Positions 53,221 through 62,410 of a stretch of DNA of 64,000 nucleotides are shown in pieces. Position 1 is the stretch's first letter. Each line of letters starts with the position of its first letter. Source of the stretch: Microbacteriaceae bacterium (lineage in GTDB: Bacteria > Actinomycetota > Actinomycetes > Actinomycetales > Microbacteriaceae); NCBI GenBank assembly GCA_004297935.1, contig SCRE01000023.1, positions 1 to 64,000 of the forward strand. The letters are read 5' to 3'. A program made the translations under genes and the position numbers. Below the pieces are notes generated by a model. The model saw only the letters and a list, made by a program, of their open reading frames with translations. It was not told the origin of the DNA and did no database searches.

Positions 53221-54032
53221 GGCGCTGCGAAGCCGTAGCCGGCGAGCACCTTCTGCCCGGCGGGTGACAGTACGAACTGCACGAACGCGGCGGCGGCAGT
53301 CGGGTTCGGGGCGGCCTTCAGTGCGGCAATCGGGTACTTGTTCACGGCCTTGTCCGCGTCTGGAATCTTCACGCCGGCAACCGCTGAGCTGGCAGCCTTG
53401 ACGTCCGTGACATAGACGAGCCCGGCATCCGCGTTGCCGGATTTCACCTTGGTGATCACCGCGGTGACGTTCTGTTCCTCGCTGACCGGCCTGACCGCAA
53501 TGCCATCGGCGTCGAGCAGCGTGTGCGAGGCGGTGCCGCACGGCACCTGCGGGGCGCACAAGACGACCTGCAGTTTGGGGTTCGCCAGGTCGGAAAGCCC
53601 GGTGATCTTCCTGGGGTTGCCGGGCTGCACCGCGATCTCGAGGGCATTGCGGGCGAACACGGTCGACGATCCGTCGAGAAGGCCGGCCGAGGAGACTTCG
53701 TCCATGGTCGCCTGATCGGCGGAGGCGAACACGTCGACGGGTGCGCCCTGGATCAACTGGGTCGCCAGCGTGGACGAGCCGTCATAGTCGATCGGCTTCA
53801 CCGTCACACCGGGGTTCGCCTTTTCGAATGCGGCAGCCAGTTCGTTGAACGAGGCCGTGAGCGAGGCCGCGGCGTAGATCGTCAGGTCGCCACTGAGCGC
53901 ATCGGCCGCGTGCGAGGACGTCGCCGCATGGCCCGCCCCGGCCGGGCTCGACCCGCTCTGCCCGGAGGCACAGCCGGCCAGCAGCAGCACACCGGCAACG
54001 GCAGCCAGTACTCGAACACCCCGACCGATCAT
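53217..54032 (-). CDS. modA: molybdate-binding lipoprotein, ModA
   Basis: Lipobox LLLAGCASG; LTIYAAASLTASFNELAAAFEKANPGVTVKPIDYDGSSTLATQLIQGAPVDVFASAD. Confidence 0.92.
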   Translation of the reverse strand: MIGRGVRVLAAVAGVLLLAGCASGQSGSSPAGAGHAATSSHAADALSGDLTIYAAASLTASFNELAAAFEKANPGVTVKPIDYDGSSTLATQLIQGAPVDVFASADQATMDEVSSAGLLDGSSTVFARNALEIAVQPGNPRKITGLSDLANPKLQVVLCAPQVPCGTASHTLLDADGIAVRPVSEEQNVTAVITKVKSGNADAGLVYVTDVKAASSAVAGVKIPDADKAVNKYPIAALKAAPNPTAAAAFVQFVLSPAGQKVLAGYGFAAP

Positions 54033-54445
54033 TCCGTGCCGTCCTTCTCTGTCTCGATGACCACCATGGTCGCCTTGATGACGGCTATCGCCCGCGAGCC
54101 GACTTCGAGGCCGAGGTCGCGCACCGCTTCGCTCGACATGAGCGAGACGACCCGATGCGGGCCGCACTGCAGTTCGACCTGCGCCATGACCGTGTCCATG
54201 ACGATGCCGGTGACCAGCCCGACGAGGTGATTGCGTGCGCTGCGGCGCACCCCGCTGGTGTCATCGGCGACCACGGCGATCCGCTGCGCATGCGCCGCCA
54301 ACGCTACGCCGTCGACGATCTGGCGACCCGAGCCGTCCTTCGTCGCCGCCAGGATGCCCTCGCTCACCCACCGCCGCACCGTGTCGTCGCTCACCCCGAG
54401 GAGCTCGGCGGCCTCGCTAATCCGATAATGCGTCACAACGCTCAT
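54029..54445 (-). CDS. HTH plus TOBE (molybdopterin-binding) regulator
   Basis: YRISEAAELLGVSDDTVRRWVSEGIL; ARNHLVGLVTGIVMDTVMAQVELQCGPHRVVSLMSSEAVRDLGLEVGSRAIAVIKATMVVIE. Confidence 0.88.
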   Translation of the reverse strand: MSVVTHYRISEAAELLGVSDDTVRRWVSEGILAATKDGSGRQIVDGVALAAHAQRIAVVADDTSGVRRSARNHLVGLVTGIVMDTVMAQVELQCGPHRVVSLMSSEAVRDLGLEVGSRAIAVIKATMVVIETEKDGTE

Positions 54446-54778
54446 CTTAGTTCCGTATCTGCGGAATGCATCGACCGATTGTGCGAGCTCTTCGCAGCGG
54501 GTGGGGGCGTTCGACCGCGCGGTCGGCTCCTTATCGTTGGTGGGGATGTCGGCGTACCGGTGAGCAAGTCAGTCGCGAAATCGCCTGTAGCGTATAGCGT
54601 CGACCAGTAGAAACCGCCTCCCTTCGCCGGGTGTTTTTGCGGGTGGGTGTTACGGGAATGTCCGACCCAGTGACCGTCTCGATTTCGAAAATGTCCGAAG
54701 ACATTTGAACCTGTCCCAGTCAGCGTCCGCATCTGCGATCGACTCCGGCGATGCTGACAACGACGGTATACTTGCAGT

Positions 54779-55015
54779 ATGACTACCACAATCAAGGTCA
54801 GTGACGAGCTGCGAGATCGCTTGAAGGTGCAGGCTGCGCGAGATGGCCTGACTTTGGGTGCCCATCTGGCTCGCCTCGCCGAGGCAGACGACCGCGCACA
54901 TAGGTTGAGCGACCTCAAGACTGCGATCGCCGACACGTCGGGCACGGGTGCGGCGCTCTACGCAGCGGAAGCCGCCGAGTGGGAGCGTACCGAACTCGCC
55001 GACATGACCGCATGA
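54779..55015 (+). CDS. antitoxin (MazE/RHH-like) of type II TA pair
   Basis: MTTTIKVSDELRDRLKVQAARDGLTLGAHLARLAE; overlaps toxin start. Confidence 0.75.
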   Translation: MTTTIKVSDELRDRLKVQAARDGLTLGAHLARLAEADDRAHRLSDLKTAIADTSGTGAALYAAEAAEWERTELADMTA

Positions 55016-55356
55016 GCGATCTTGACCTTGCGCCGGGCGTTGTCGCCTGGGCGACGCTCGAGCCTGTGCGAGGCCGCGAGCAGGGCGGTCATCGACCCGT
55101 CCTCGTGATCGCCTCGACAGGCTACCTCGACGCCGTCACAACGCTCGTGATCGTTCTTCCAATCTCGACAGTAGACCGGGGGTGGCCGAACCATATCGCG
55201 ATCGACGGGCCGAGTGGCCTCGATCGGCCATCGTGGATCATGAGCGAACAGCCTCGCACCCTCTCACGTGATCGGATTACCGGGATCGCCGGACACGTCT
55301 CCCAAGAATGCCTCAACACAGTGCGGCTCTGGCTGAGCGACTTTCTCGACCTCTAA
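55012..55356 (+). CDS. MazF/PemK-family toxin
   Basis: PGVVAWATLEPVRGREQGGHRPVLVIAST...VLPISTVDRGWPNHIAI...SWIMSEQPRTLSRDRI; 4-bp ATGA overlap with antitoxin. Confidence 0.85.
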   Translation: MSDLDLAPGVVAWATLEPVRGREQGGHRPVLVIASTGYLDAVTTLVIVLPISTVDRGWPNHIAIDGPSGLDRPSWIMSEQPRTLSRDRITGIAGHVSQECLNTVRLWLSDFLDL

Positions 55357-55772
55357 ACCCTGAACGAACACTCGCCGGTATCGCGTAGGACGCCGCTGGT
55401 GGTCCACCGTGACTCTGAACGCTCCGCTTGCGGGCAACTCGAGCAGAATGCCGGAGCAAGTTGGTTGACGCTTTAACGCGTCCGATGGTCGTCCGGCTTA
55501 CGGGACGCGGTCCCAGTGGCCGGTTTCTTAGCGCTCTTTGGCAGGAAACCAGCCGCCAACTTGGTCGGAATTCCCTCCTCAACCGGCCTACAAACAGTTG
55601 ATCATACACAGCTGGCACCGTTGGGCCACACTACGGACCCCTCGATTCCATTGGGTGGACAGCGAATGACAAGCTGGAGAACCCTTGGTTCTGCCTATCG
55701 AATCTGTCGTGTTGGTCGTCTGGCTTGCGGGCGGGAGATGTGGCTGGTTTGTCGGTCTGGTTGAATGGCGCG

Positions 55773-56825
55773 ATGACCTCACGCGCATTCGCTCGCTTGC
55801 CGAAAGCCAAACCGGGCGATCGCGTCGCGATCCTGTCGCCGGCGTTTGCCGCACCCGCGGTGTCCGGGGCCATCCACGAGCAGGCGATGTGCCGTCTGAG
55901 CGAGGCAACGGGCCTGGTGCCGGTGGAATACCCGACGACGCGGCAGCTTGGTGCGAGCGCCGGCGCGCGGGCTGCCGATATCGTGGCGGCATTCGCCGAC
56001 CCGAGCATCCGGGCCGTGCTCGCGACGATCGGCGGCGACGACCAGGTCACGGTGATCCCGCACATCGACCGCGCCGTCATTACCGCGAACCCGAAACCGT
56101 TCCTCGGCTACAGCGACAACACGAACCTGCACAACCTTCTCTGGAGCCTTGGGGTGCCGAGCTACTACGGCGGTTCGACACAGGTGCACCTCGGCCCCGG
56201 GCCGCACCTGGATGACATACATCTCGCGTCGTTGCGCGCCGCGCTGCTGGAAGGCGGGACCCTCGAGTTGACCGACCCGGGTGAATCGGAGGACTTCGGC
56301 ATTCCATGGACCGACCCGCGCGCCCTTACAGAGTTCGGCGTGCGCGAGGCGACCGAGCCGTGGGTCTGGGCCGGGCCGAGCGCGGTCGTCGAGGGTCCGA
56401 GTTGGGGCGGCTGCATCGAGGTCATCGACCAGATCGCTGTTGCCGACCGGATGCCCGAAACCTCAGACCTTGTCGGGTCGATTCTCCTACTTGAGACGAG
56501 CGAAGAACTTCCGGCCGCGGACCAGGTGAAACGGTGGGTGCGAGCGCTCGGTGAGCGGGGCATCCTCAAAGCCGTCGCCGGGGTACTCGTCGCCCGCCCA
56601 CCGGTCAGCGAACTGCACTCCGTCATTCCGTCCCCGCACGAGCGTGCGCGGCTGCGCGCCGCCCAGCGTGAAACCGTCATCGAACAGATCACCCAATACA
56701 ACCCCGACGCCGTCATCTGTCTCGGGGTGCCGTTCGGCCACACCAGACCGCAATGGATCATCCCGCACGGCGGCACAATCCGACTCGACGGTGCCGCGCG
56801 CACGGTCGGCGCCGACTACGGCTGA
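55773..56825 (+). CDS. S66-family peptidase (LD-carboxypeptidase / MccF-like)
   Basis: KPGDRVAILSPAFAAPAV...IRAVLATIGGDDQVTVIPHID...NPKPFLGYSDNTNLHNLLWSLGVPSYYGG. Confidence 0.88.
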   Translation: MTSRAFARLPKAKPGDRVAILSPAFAAPAVSGAIHEQAMCRLSEATGLVPVEYPTTRQLGASAGARAADIVAAFADPSIRAVLATIGGDDQVTVIPHIDRAVITANPKPFLGYSDNTNLHNLLWSLGVPSYYGGSTQVHLGPGPHLDDIHLASLRAALLEGGTLELTDPGESEDFGIPWTDPRALTEFGVREATEPWVWAGPSAVVEGPSWGGCIEVIDQIAVADRMPETSDLVGSILLLETSEELPAADQVKRWVRALGERGILKAVAGVLVARPPVSELHSVIPSPHERARLRAAQRETVIEQITQYNPDAVICLGVPFGHTRPQWIIPHGGTIRLDGAARTVGADYG

Positions 56826-56879
56826 GTCCACCGGGAGCCCACGCTCGGCGCCACGAACCCCACTGCTTGCTACCGGCGG

Positions 56880-57000
56880 AGGCGACGTTGGAGGACCTGA
56901 TAGACGTTCTCGCGGGTGCTGATCGTGATGACAAGGATCAGCAGCTGACGGTCGTGCACCTGATAACAGACGCGGTAGTCACCAATTCGGGATGCAGCTC
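56880..57000 (-). pseudogene. RelE/ParE toxin C-terminal remnant
   Basis: Minus strand reads RIGDYRVCYQVHDRQLLILVITISTRENVYQVLQRRL without start or N-terminus. Confidence 0.45.
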
Positions 57001-57370
57001 AACGATGGGCGCAACGTGGGCAAGCGCCTGGCCGCAGAAGAATGTTGACGCGATTGTCCAACTGCAAGCGGACGACGGCGATCATTGGGCTTCGATGTTC
57101 AGGCCGTTCCACGGGCGCGATGGATTGCGCAGCTAGGTCGAGGAATGCTTCGCGGAAGAGACTCGGCCTGCCGAACGTGGTTTGCCGAACCAATTGTTGA
57201 CGGTGATACGGCGGCAGTTGAGTATTGGGTGGTCATCTACGTCGAAGATCGGCCGACCACGATCTCCAGATGCACGGTGCTGCACTTTGACGATTCGGGC
57301 CTCGTGAGTCAGGCACGAGACTACTCACACGCAAAGGACGGCTACCATACGAGGCCGCACCCGTCACATT
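57000..57370 (+). pseudogene. SnoaL/NTF2-like protein broken by TAG and frameshift
   Basis: WASAWPQKNVDAIVQLQADDGDHWASMFRPFHGRDGLRS*VEECFAEETRPAE, then in another frame WFAEPIVDGDTAAVEYWVVIYVEDRPTTISRCTVLHFDDSGLVSQARDYSHAKDG. Confidence 0.6.
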
Positions 57371-57401
57371 CTGACCTGCGATGGAGGCTGCCGCAACCGC
57401 G

Positions 57402-58499
57402 CTACAACCCGGTCGTGCCGAATAGCAGCCCGAGCAGATAGGTCGCTGCTGCGGCACCGAAGCCGATGGCCAGTTGACGCAAGGCACGCTTCAGCGGCGG
57501 GGCGCCGGAGAGCAGGCCGACGATCGCTCCCGTCGCGAGCAGCGCGATGCCGACGATCGCTGCCGCGGTCAGCACCGCAATCGTCCCGTGCAGTCCGAAC
57601 AGGTAGGGCAGAACGGGCAGCAACGCGCCCGATGCGAAGAACAGGAAGCTGGAGACCGCCGCCCGGAGGCCGGTGCCGATGGCCTCGTGATCGTCCGGTG
57701 CGTCGATGGCGGCCGAGGATCGCCCGTCGGCCACCGCCCGAAGAACCTCGGTTGCATGCGCTTGCGCATCGTCCGGTGCCATGCCTCGTGCGCGATACAT
57801 CAGGGCGAGCTCGTTGGCGTCAATGTCGAGGTGCGGCAGGGCGTGTCGCGTGTGCGGGTCGGGCGCGGATGCTTCCAGCAGCTCGCGCTGGGAACGGACC
57901 GAGACATACTCTCCCGCCGCCATCGACAGCGCGCCCGCCAGAAGCCCGGCGACACCGGCAAGCAGCACGACCTGATTGGCGGCGCCGGCCGCACTGATTC
58001 CGAGCACCAACGACAGGTTGCTGACCAGACCGTCGTTCATACCGAAGACGGCGGCGCGAAACGTGCCGGACAGCCGGTTGCGCCCTCGCGCGGCGAGCCC
58101 GCGCACGACCTCCTCGTGGATCTGCTCGTCGGCGGCCATCGTCGGGGTGGCATCGGCATCGTTTCGGTACGGGGAGCGTGATTCGGCCTGCTGCGCGAGG
58201 GCGAGCACGAACACCGATCCGAATCGTCTGGCTAGATAGCCGATCAGGCGCGTACGGGTGTCCCCGCGACGCGGCTTTCCCGCATCCGCACCCAGCAGGG
58301 TCAGCCAGTGCTGCTCGTGCCGGGTTTCGGCATCCGCCAGGGCAAGCAGGATCTCCCGTTCCTCGCCGTAGCGTCGCGAGGCGAGGTCGCGGTAGACGGC
58401 GGCTTCGGCTCGCTCATTGGCCAGGTATTGCCGCCAACGCCGGATATCGGCAGGCGTCCGGGTGGGGTGCGGGTTCGGTGGTGTTGTCTGTTGAGTCAT
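57402..58499 (-). CDS. VIT1/CCC1-family transporter with N-terminal ferritin-like domain
   Basis: YLANERAEAAVYRDLASRRYGEEREILLALADAETRHEQHW (ferritin-like) plus FRAAVFGMNDGLVSNLSLVLGISAA (VIT1). Confidence 0.9.
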   Translation of the reverse strand: MTQQTTPPNPHPTRTPADIRRWRQYLANERAEAAVYRDLASRRYGEEREILLALADAETRHEQHWLTLLGADAGKPRRGDTRTRLIGYLARRFGSVFVLALAQQAESRSPYRNDADATPTMAADEQIHEEVVRGLAARGRNRLSGTFRAAVFGMNDGLVSNLSLVLGISAAGAANQVVLLAGVAGLLAGALSMAAGEYVSVRSQRELLEASAPDPHTRHALPHLDIDANELALMYRARGMAPDDAQAHATEVLRAVADGRSSAAIDAPDDHEAIGTGLRAAVSSFLFFASGALLPVLPYLFGLHGTIAVLTAAAIVGIALLATGAIVGLLSGAPPLKRALRQLAIGFGAAAATYLLGLLFGTTGL

Positions 58500-58829
58500 C
58501 GCGGCTCCTCGGCAACGTCTGCCCAAGGCTCGAGAAAATGCGCAAGCCTCGATCAGAATCCGTCTGATCGAAAGTCTCGCTCGCCCGGTGTCCGGGTGGC
58601 GCACCGGGCCTCCCATCCGAGGAGGCCAGTATGTCGATGCGTCGTTACGCCCATGGTGCGGGCGGTGGGAGCTACTCCCTTTCGATCTGCCTAGTGTACG
58701 GTGCACGCCGGGAAACCTGCGCCACCCGGCGCGGTCGGCGATCTGCTTGCGGGTGTTCGCTGGTGTCTGCCGTCACGGGCTCATTCCGCGTCGGCACCCG
58801 CAGGTTCGGTGTCGGCGCGGTAGGCGTCG

Positions 58830-61283
58830 TCAGCGGATCTCCGTCGCAAATGTCGAAAACCCGGCCCGGCGCATCGCTGCTGCAACCGTCGCGGTGTCGT
58901 CCGGCTCCGCAATCGCGATCATGGCGCCGCCGCCGCCGCCGCCGGTCAGCTTGGCTCCGTGCGCGCCTGCCCGGCGCGCGATGTCCACCAGGGTCTCCAA
59001 CTCGGGGCTGGAGACCTGCAGAGCGTTCAGCAATCCGTGGTTGATGTTCATCAGGTCGCCGAGCCGTGCGATGTCTCCTCGGCCGAGGGCATCCGCCCCG
59101 GCAAGCGCAATCGCGTCGATCTGGGCGAAGATCGCGTCGAAGAACGACGGCTGTCGCTCGCGAACAGCGCGAAGCTTCTCCACCGTATGGGCGGTGAGCG
59201 ACCGAACGCCGCTCAGCCCGACGATCACCGGAATCGGATGCGGCGGCGTGATCGTGACGCTCTCGACCGGCCGCTCGAGGTCCGCTCGCCGGAACAGGAT
59301 CGGCTTGCCGAACGTCGCCACCGTGTTGTCGATGCCAGACGGCGTGCCGTGCACGATCCCCTCGCACTCGAATGCGATCGCGTTCACCGCCGCGTCGCCG
59401 ATCGGAATTCCGAAGCAATCGGCGACCGCACGGATCAGCGCGACCGCCTGCGCTGCGGATGCGCCCAGACCGCTCGCGCGCGGCAGGTCGGTGAAGACTT
59501 CGACCCGCATGCCCTCATCCGCAACACCCAACCGCTCGGTGACCAGGGCGAGCACCCGCGAGGACAGCTCCGAGACGGCAGGAGTCGGCGAACCGGGCTC
59601 TTCGTCGGGGAAAGCCAGCTCTACCGTGCCTGGCCTCCGGACCGCTCGCGCCTGAATCGCCAGAGCGACCGGCGCCGCGACGGCGTGCGCACCGTAGACG
59701 ACGGCATGCTCACCGAACAGAATGATCTTGCCGAAGCCGGAGTGCAGGGGCGCGGCGGGCAGCGCCGTGGGCATCGCGGTCGGGCCGAATGCTGTCGTGT
59801 AGCCGGAAACGAATGCAGCCGCGCCGGTGCCAGGCAGCGCCGGTTCGCCCTTGTCCCCCGCACCGAACTCTCCTGCACCGGCCACTCCCGCACCGGCCGC
59901 TCCTGCACCGAACTGCCCCGCACCGGCCTCGGCCGCTCTCGCCTCAGTGGCGCCGGCCTCTGTCACGGCACTCGTCTCCGCCGTAGCACTCGCCCGCTCC
60001 GCTTGCACTGCTTCGAGGATGCGCCGCGCCTTCCACACCTTGATCTCGCCGCCCGCGACCAGTCGGTCGACGACCGTGTGGAACAGCGCACCGGTCGCAC
60101 CCGCAGCGACCGCGACGCTACGCGCGTGCAGCCGCATATGGCCGGGCTGGATGCCTTCGGTCGACAACGCCTTCAATGCGGCCAGGTTCTGGGCAAGCCC
60201 GACCGCAGCCATCACCTGGGCCAGCTCGGCCGCATACTCGACCCCGAGAATCGAATTCGCGATCCGAACGGTGGGATTGGACTCCACCTGCCCGCCGACG
60301 ATGCCGACCTTCAACGGGATCGTGAGCTCCCCGACAAGGCTGCCGGCGGCATCCGTCTGCCACGACGTCAGCGGTGCGTAGACGCCACTGTGGGCCGCGT
60401 ACGCGTGCGCGGATGCCTCGATGGCGCGCCAGTCGTTGCCGGTTGCAATCGCGACGGCGTCGATGCCGTTCATGATGCCTTTGTTGTGCGTGGTGGCTCG
60501 GTAGCGGTCCATTGCGGCGAACTCATTCGCCCGAACGACCCCGTCACGCACCTGTTCACCGCTGAACCGGCCGGATTCCAGTCGGTGAGCCGGAATGACC
60601 GCACGCGCATGCACGAGCGCACGGTCCGCGAGATTCGAGAGAATCCGCAGGAACACCCTCCCCCCGCTGATCTCCTCGACCAGCGGGGCAACGGCCTCGC
60701 ACATCGTGTTGACCAGGTTGGCGCCCATGGCGTCGCGACTGTCCACGACCAGGTGCACGACGAGCAATTCGCCGTCGCGGGCGGTCGCGCCGTGCAGCAG
60801 CACTTCGATACCGGTGGCGCCGCCGCCGCGCGCCACCATGTTCGGATGCTGCCGATTCGCCAGTCCGAGGATCTCCGCCGTGCGCTCCAGCAGTCGCTCC
60901 CGCGCCGCAGCAGGGTCGGTCACCCCGAGCACCTGCACCTGTCCGAGGATCATCGGAGTCTCAGCGATGCTGGTAAAGCCACCTGCGCGCCGAACCAGCC
61001 GAGCGGCAGAGCTGACCGCCGCGATGATCGACGGCTCCTCCACCACCATCGGAACGAGATAGTCCTTCTCGTTGATCCGGAAGTTGAGGCCGAGGCCGAG
61101 CGGCATCGAGAAAACGCCGATGACGTTCTCGGTCAGCCGGTCGGCCTTCTCGGTGTGTAGCTGATAGCTGCCATCGGTCAGCGCCTCGAAGTCCGCGTCG
61201 TTCACCACCCCGCGCTCGTGCAGCACCCGAAGCCGCTCGGCGACGCTCAGTTGATAGAACTTGGGGATGCGGGAGTCCGTCAC
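58830..61283 (-). CDS. fusion protein: class II HMG-CoA reductase (N-terminal) and mevalonate kinase (C-terminal)
   Basis: N-terminus FYQLSVAERLRVLHERGVVND...NKGIMNGIDAVAIATGNDWRAIEASAHAYAAHSGVYAPLTSW; C-terminus GFGKIILFGEHAVVYGAHAVAAPVALAIQARA...PRASGLGASAAQAVALIRA...KLTGGGGGGAMIAI; single uninterrupted ORF. Confidence 0.92.
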   Translation of the reverse strand: MTDSRIPKFYQLSVAERLRVLHERGVVNDADFEALTDGSYQLHTEKADRLTENVIGVFSMPLGLGLNFRINEKDYLVPMVVEEPSIIAAVSSAARLVRRAGGFTSIAETPMILGQVQVLGVTDPAAARERLLERTAEILGLANRQHPNMVARGGGATGIEVLLHGATARDGELLVVHLVVDSRDAMGANLVNTMCEAVAPLVEEISGGRVFLRILSNLADRALVHARAVIPAHRLESGRFSGEQVRDGVVRANEFAAMDRYRATTHNKGIMNGIDAVAIATGNDWRAIEASAHAYAAHSGVYAPLTSWQTDAAGSLVGELTIPLKVGIVGGQVESNPTVRIANSILGVEYAAELAQVMAAVGLAQNLAALKALSTEGIQPGHMRLHARSVAVAAGATGALFHTVVDRLVAGGEIKVWKARRILEAVQAERASATAETSAVTEAGATEARAAEAGAGQFGAGAAGAGVAGAGEFGAGDKGEPALPGTGAAAFVSGYTTAFGPTAMPTALPAAPLHSGFGKIILFGEHAVVYGAHAVAAPVALAIQARAVRRPGTVELAFPDEEPGSPTPAVSELSSRVLALVTERLGVADEGMRVEVFTDLPRASGLGASAAQAVALIRAVADCFGIPIGDAAVNAIAFECEGIVHGTPSGIDNTVATFGKPILFRRADLERPVESVTITPPHPIPVIVGLSGVRSLTAHTVEKLRAVRERQPSFFDAIFAQIDAIALAGADALGRGDIARLGDLMNINHGLLNALQVSSPELETLVDIARRAGAHGAKLTGGGGGGAMIAIAEPDDTATVAAAMRRAGFSTFATEIR
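59857..59931. repeat. five tandem 15-bp repeats encoding (xxGAG)5 in the HMGR-MK linker
   Basis: cccgcaccgaactct/cctgcaccggccact/cccgcaccggccgct/cctgcaccgaactgc/cccgcaccggcctcg. Confidence 0.9.
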
Positions 61284-62410
61284 GATGCGCCCTCCGTGTC
61301 GATGCGATCACCGTCGTCGTCTGCGCCCCGGCCGCGCGAGTCCGCGAGCTGCGCGCCCGGCCCGCCGAAGCCGAGCGGGATCGTCTCGACGCCGGCCTCG
61401 TGCAGGGCGGACGCGACGCGCCTCGCGCCCGCGCCGGCGCGGGCGAAGACCAGCCCGACGTCGCCGCCACCGGCTCCCGAGGTCTTGAACACGCCGCCGT
61501 TGGCGGCCACGAGCGTGCGAAGCCAGTGGTGCCGGTCAGTGACGATGCCGGCGCCGGCATGATGGTCGAGGTCGATGAGCGCATCGAAGTAGTCCTCGGC
61601 CAACGCCAAGAAGGTGTCCGCCGACGCCAGCGCCGGTCCGGCCTGGCCGGCCAGCGCAGCGAGTCGGTCGAGATCCGCTGCGTGGCCTCGCGGATCGCGC
61701 CGACCGTACTCGGCTACCCGGCCGACCAGCTCGGTGCTGCTGCTGCCCGCGCCGGTGGCGACCACCCGCAGCTCGAGATCGTCCGGCCAGTGCTGCGGCA
61801 TCAACCGAGGACCGGCTGCAGCTCCCCATTCCCGAGTGAAGGTGATCAGCCCGCCGGAGCAGCTGGCGGCGACATCGCCGCCGCTGCCGGTTCCGCCCTG
61901 TGCCCGGCGGTGGGCATCCGTTGCGCGACGGACGAGCTCTTCCTGCGTCAGACTCAACCCGTGGGCCGCCGCAAGCGCGGCCGTCAATGCTGCCGCCACG
62001 GCCGCGCTCGAGCCGAGGCCGAGCTTGTGATCTCGATGCCAGAACGCTGCACTGTCGACGGTCACCGTCAATCCCGGCGGCGCCGATGCGACCGACTTCG
62101 CGACCACACGCCGCACGGCGTCGAACACGCGCAACCGGGCACGGGTGTCGTCATCGAGCGTAGGCGGCAGCGCGCCATCCGATTGCAGCGAGCACTCGGC
62201 GATGCCGATGGCCGGCGCGGTGAACCGCCAACCGGCGTCGTTAGCGGCATCCGCCGCATCGGGCACTACGACGGTCACTCGCGCGCGCCGGTCGACCGCG
62301 GTCAGCAGAGCGGGCGCACCGTGCAACACCGCGTATTCACCGAGCAGGAAGAGCTTGCCCGGAGCGGATGCCTCGATCACGCCGGTCACGCGTACGGCAG
62401 CGGATGTCAT
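61280..62410 (-). CDS. phosphomevalonate kinase (GHMP family)
   Basis: ATG at 62410 (MTSAAVRVTGVIEASAPGKLFLLGEYAVLHGAPALLTAVDRRA); KLGLGSSAAVAAALTAAL; FKTSGAGGGDVGLVFA. Confidence 0.88.
   Translation of the reverse strand: MTSAAVRVTGVIEASAPGKLFLLGEYAVLHGAPALLTAVDRRARVTVVVPDAADAANDAGWRFTAPAIGIAECSLQSDGALPPTLDDDTRARLRVFDAVRRVVAKSVASAPPGLTVTVDSAAFWHRDHKLGLGSSAAVAAALTAALAAAHGLSLTQEELVRRATDAHRRAQGGTGSGGDVAASCSGGLITFTREWGAAAGPRLMPQHWPDDLELRVVATGAGSSSTELVGRVAEYGRRDPRGHAADLDRLAALAGQAGPALASADTFLALAEDYFDALIDLDHHAGAGIVTDRHHWLRTLVAANGGVFKTSGAGGGDVGLVFARAGAGARRVASALHEAGVETIPLGFGGPGAQLADSRGRGADDDGDRIDTEGAS

Noticed and set aside
58590-58770. Hairpin-rich stretch upstream of the VIT1 gene and after the mevalonate operon as a riboswitch
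   Set aside because: No recognisable riboswitch consensus; more likely ordinary intergenic/terminator sequence
59857-59931. CRISPR-like array
   Set aside because: Contiguous 15-bp coding repeats without spacers
58959-61160. 733-aa plus-strand ORF opposite HMGR-MK
   Set aside because: Antisense shadow ORF from high GC third positions; the opposite strand encodes clear enzyme domains
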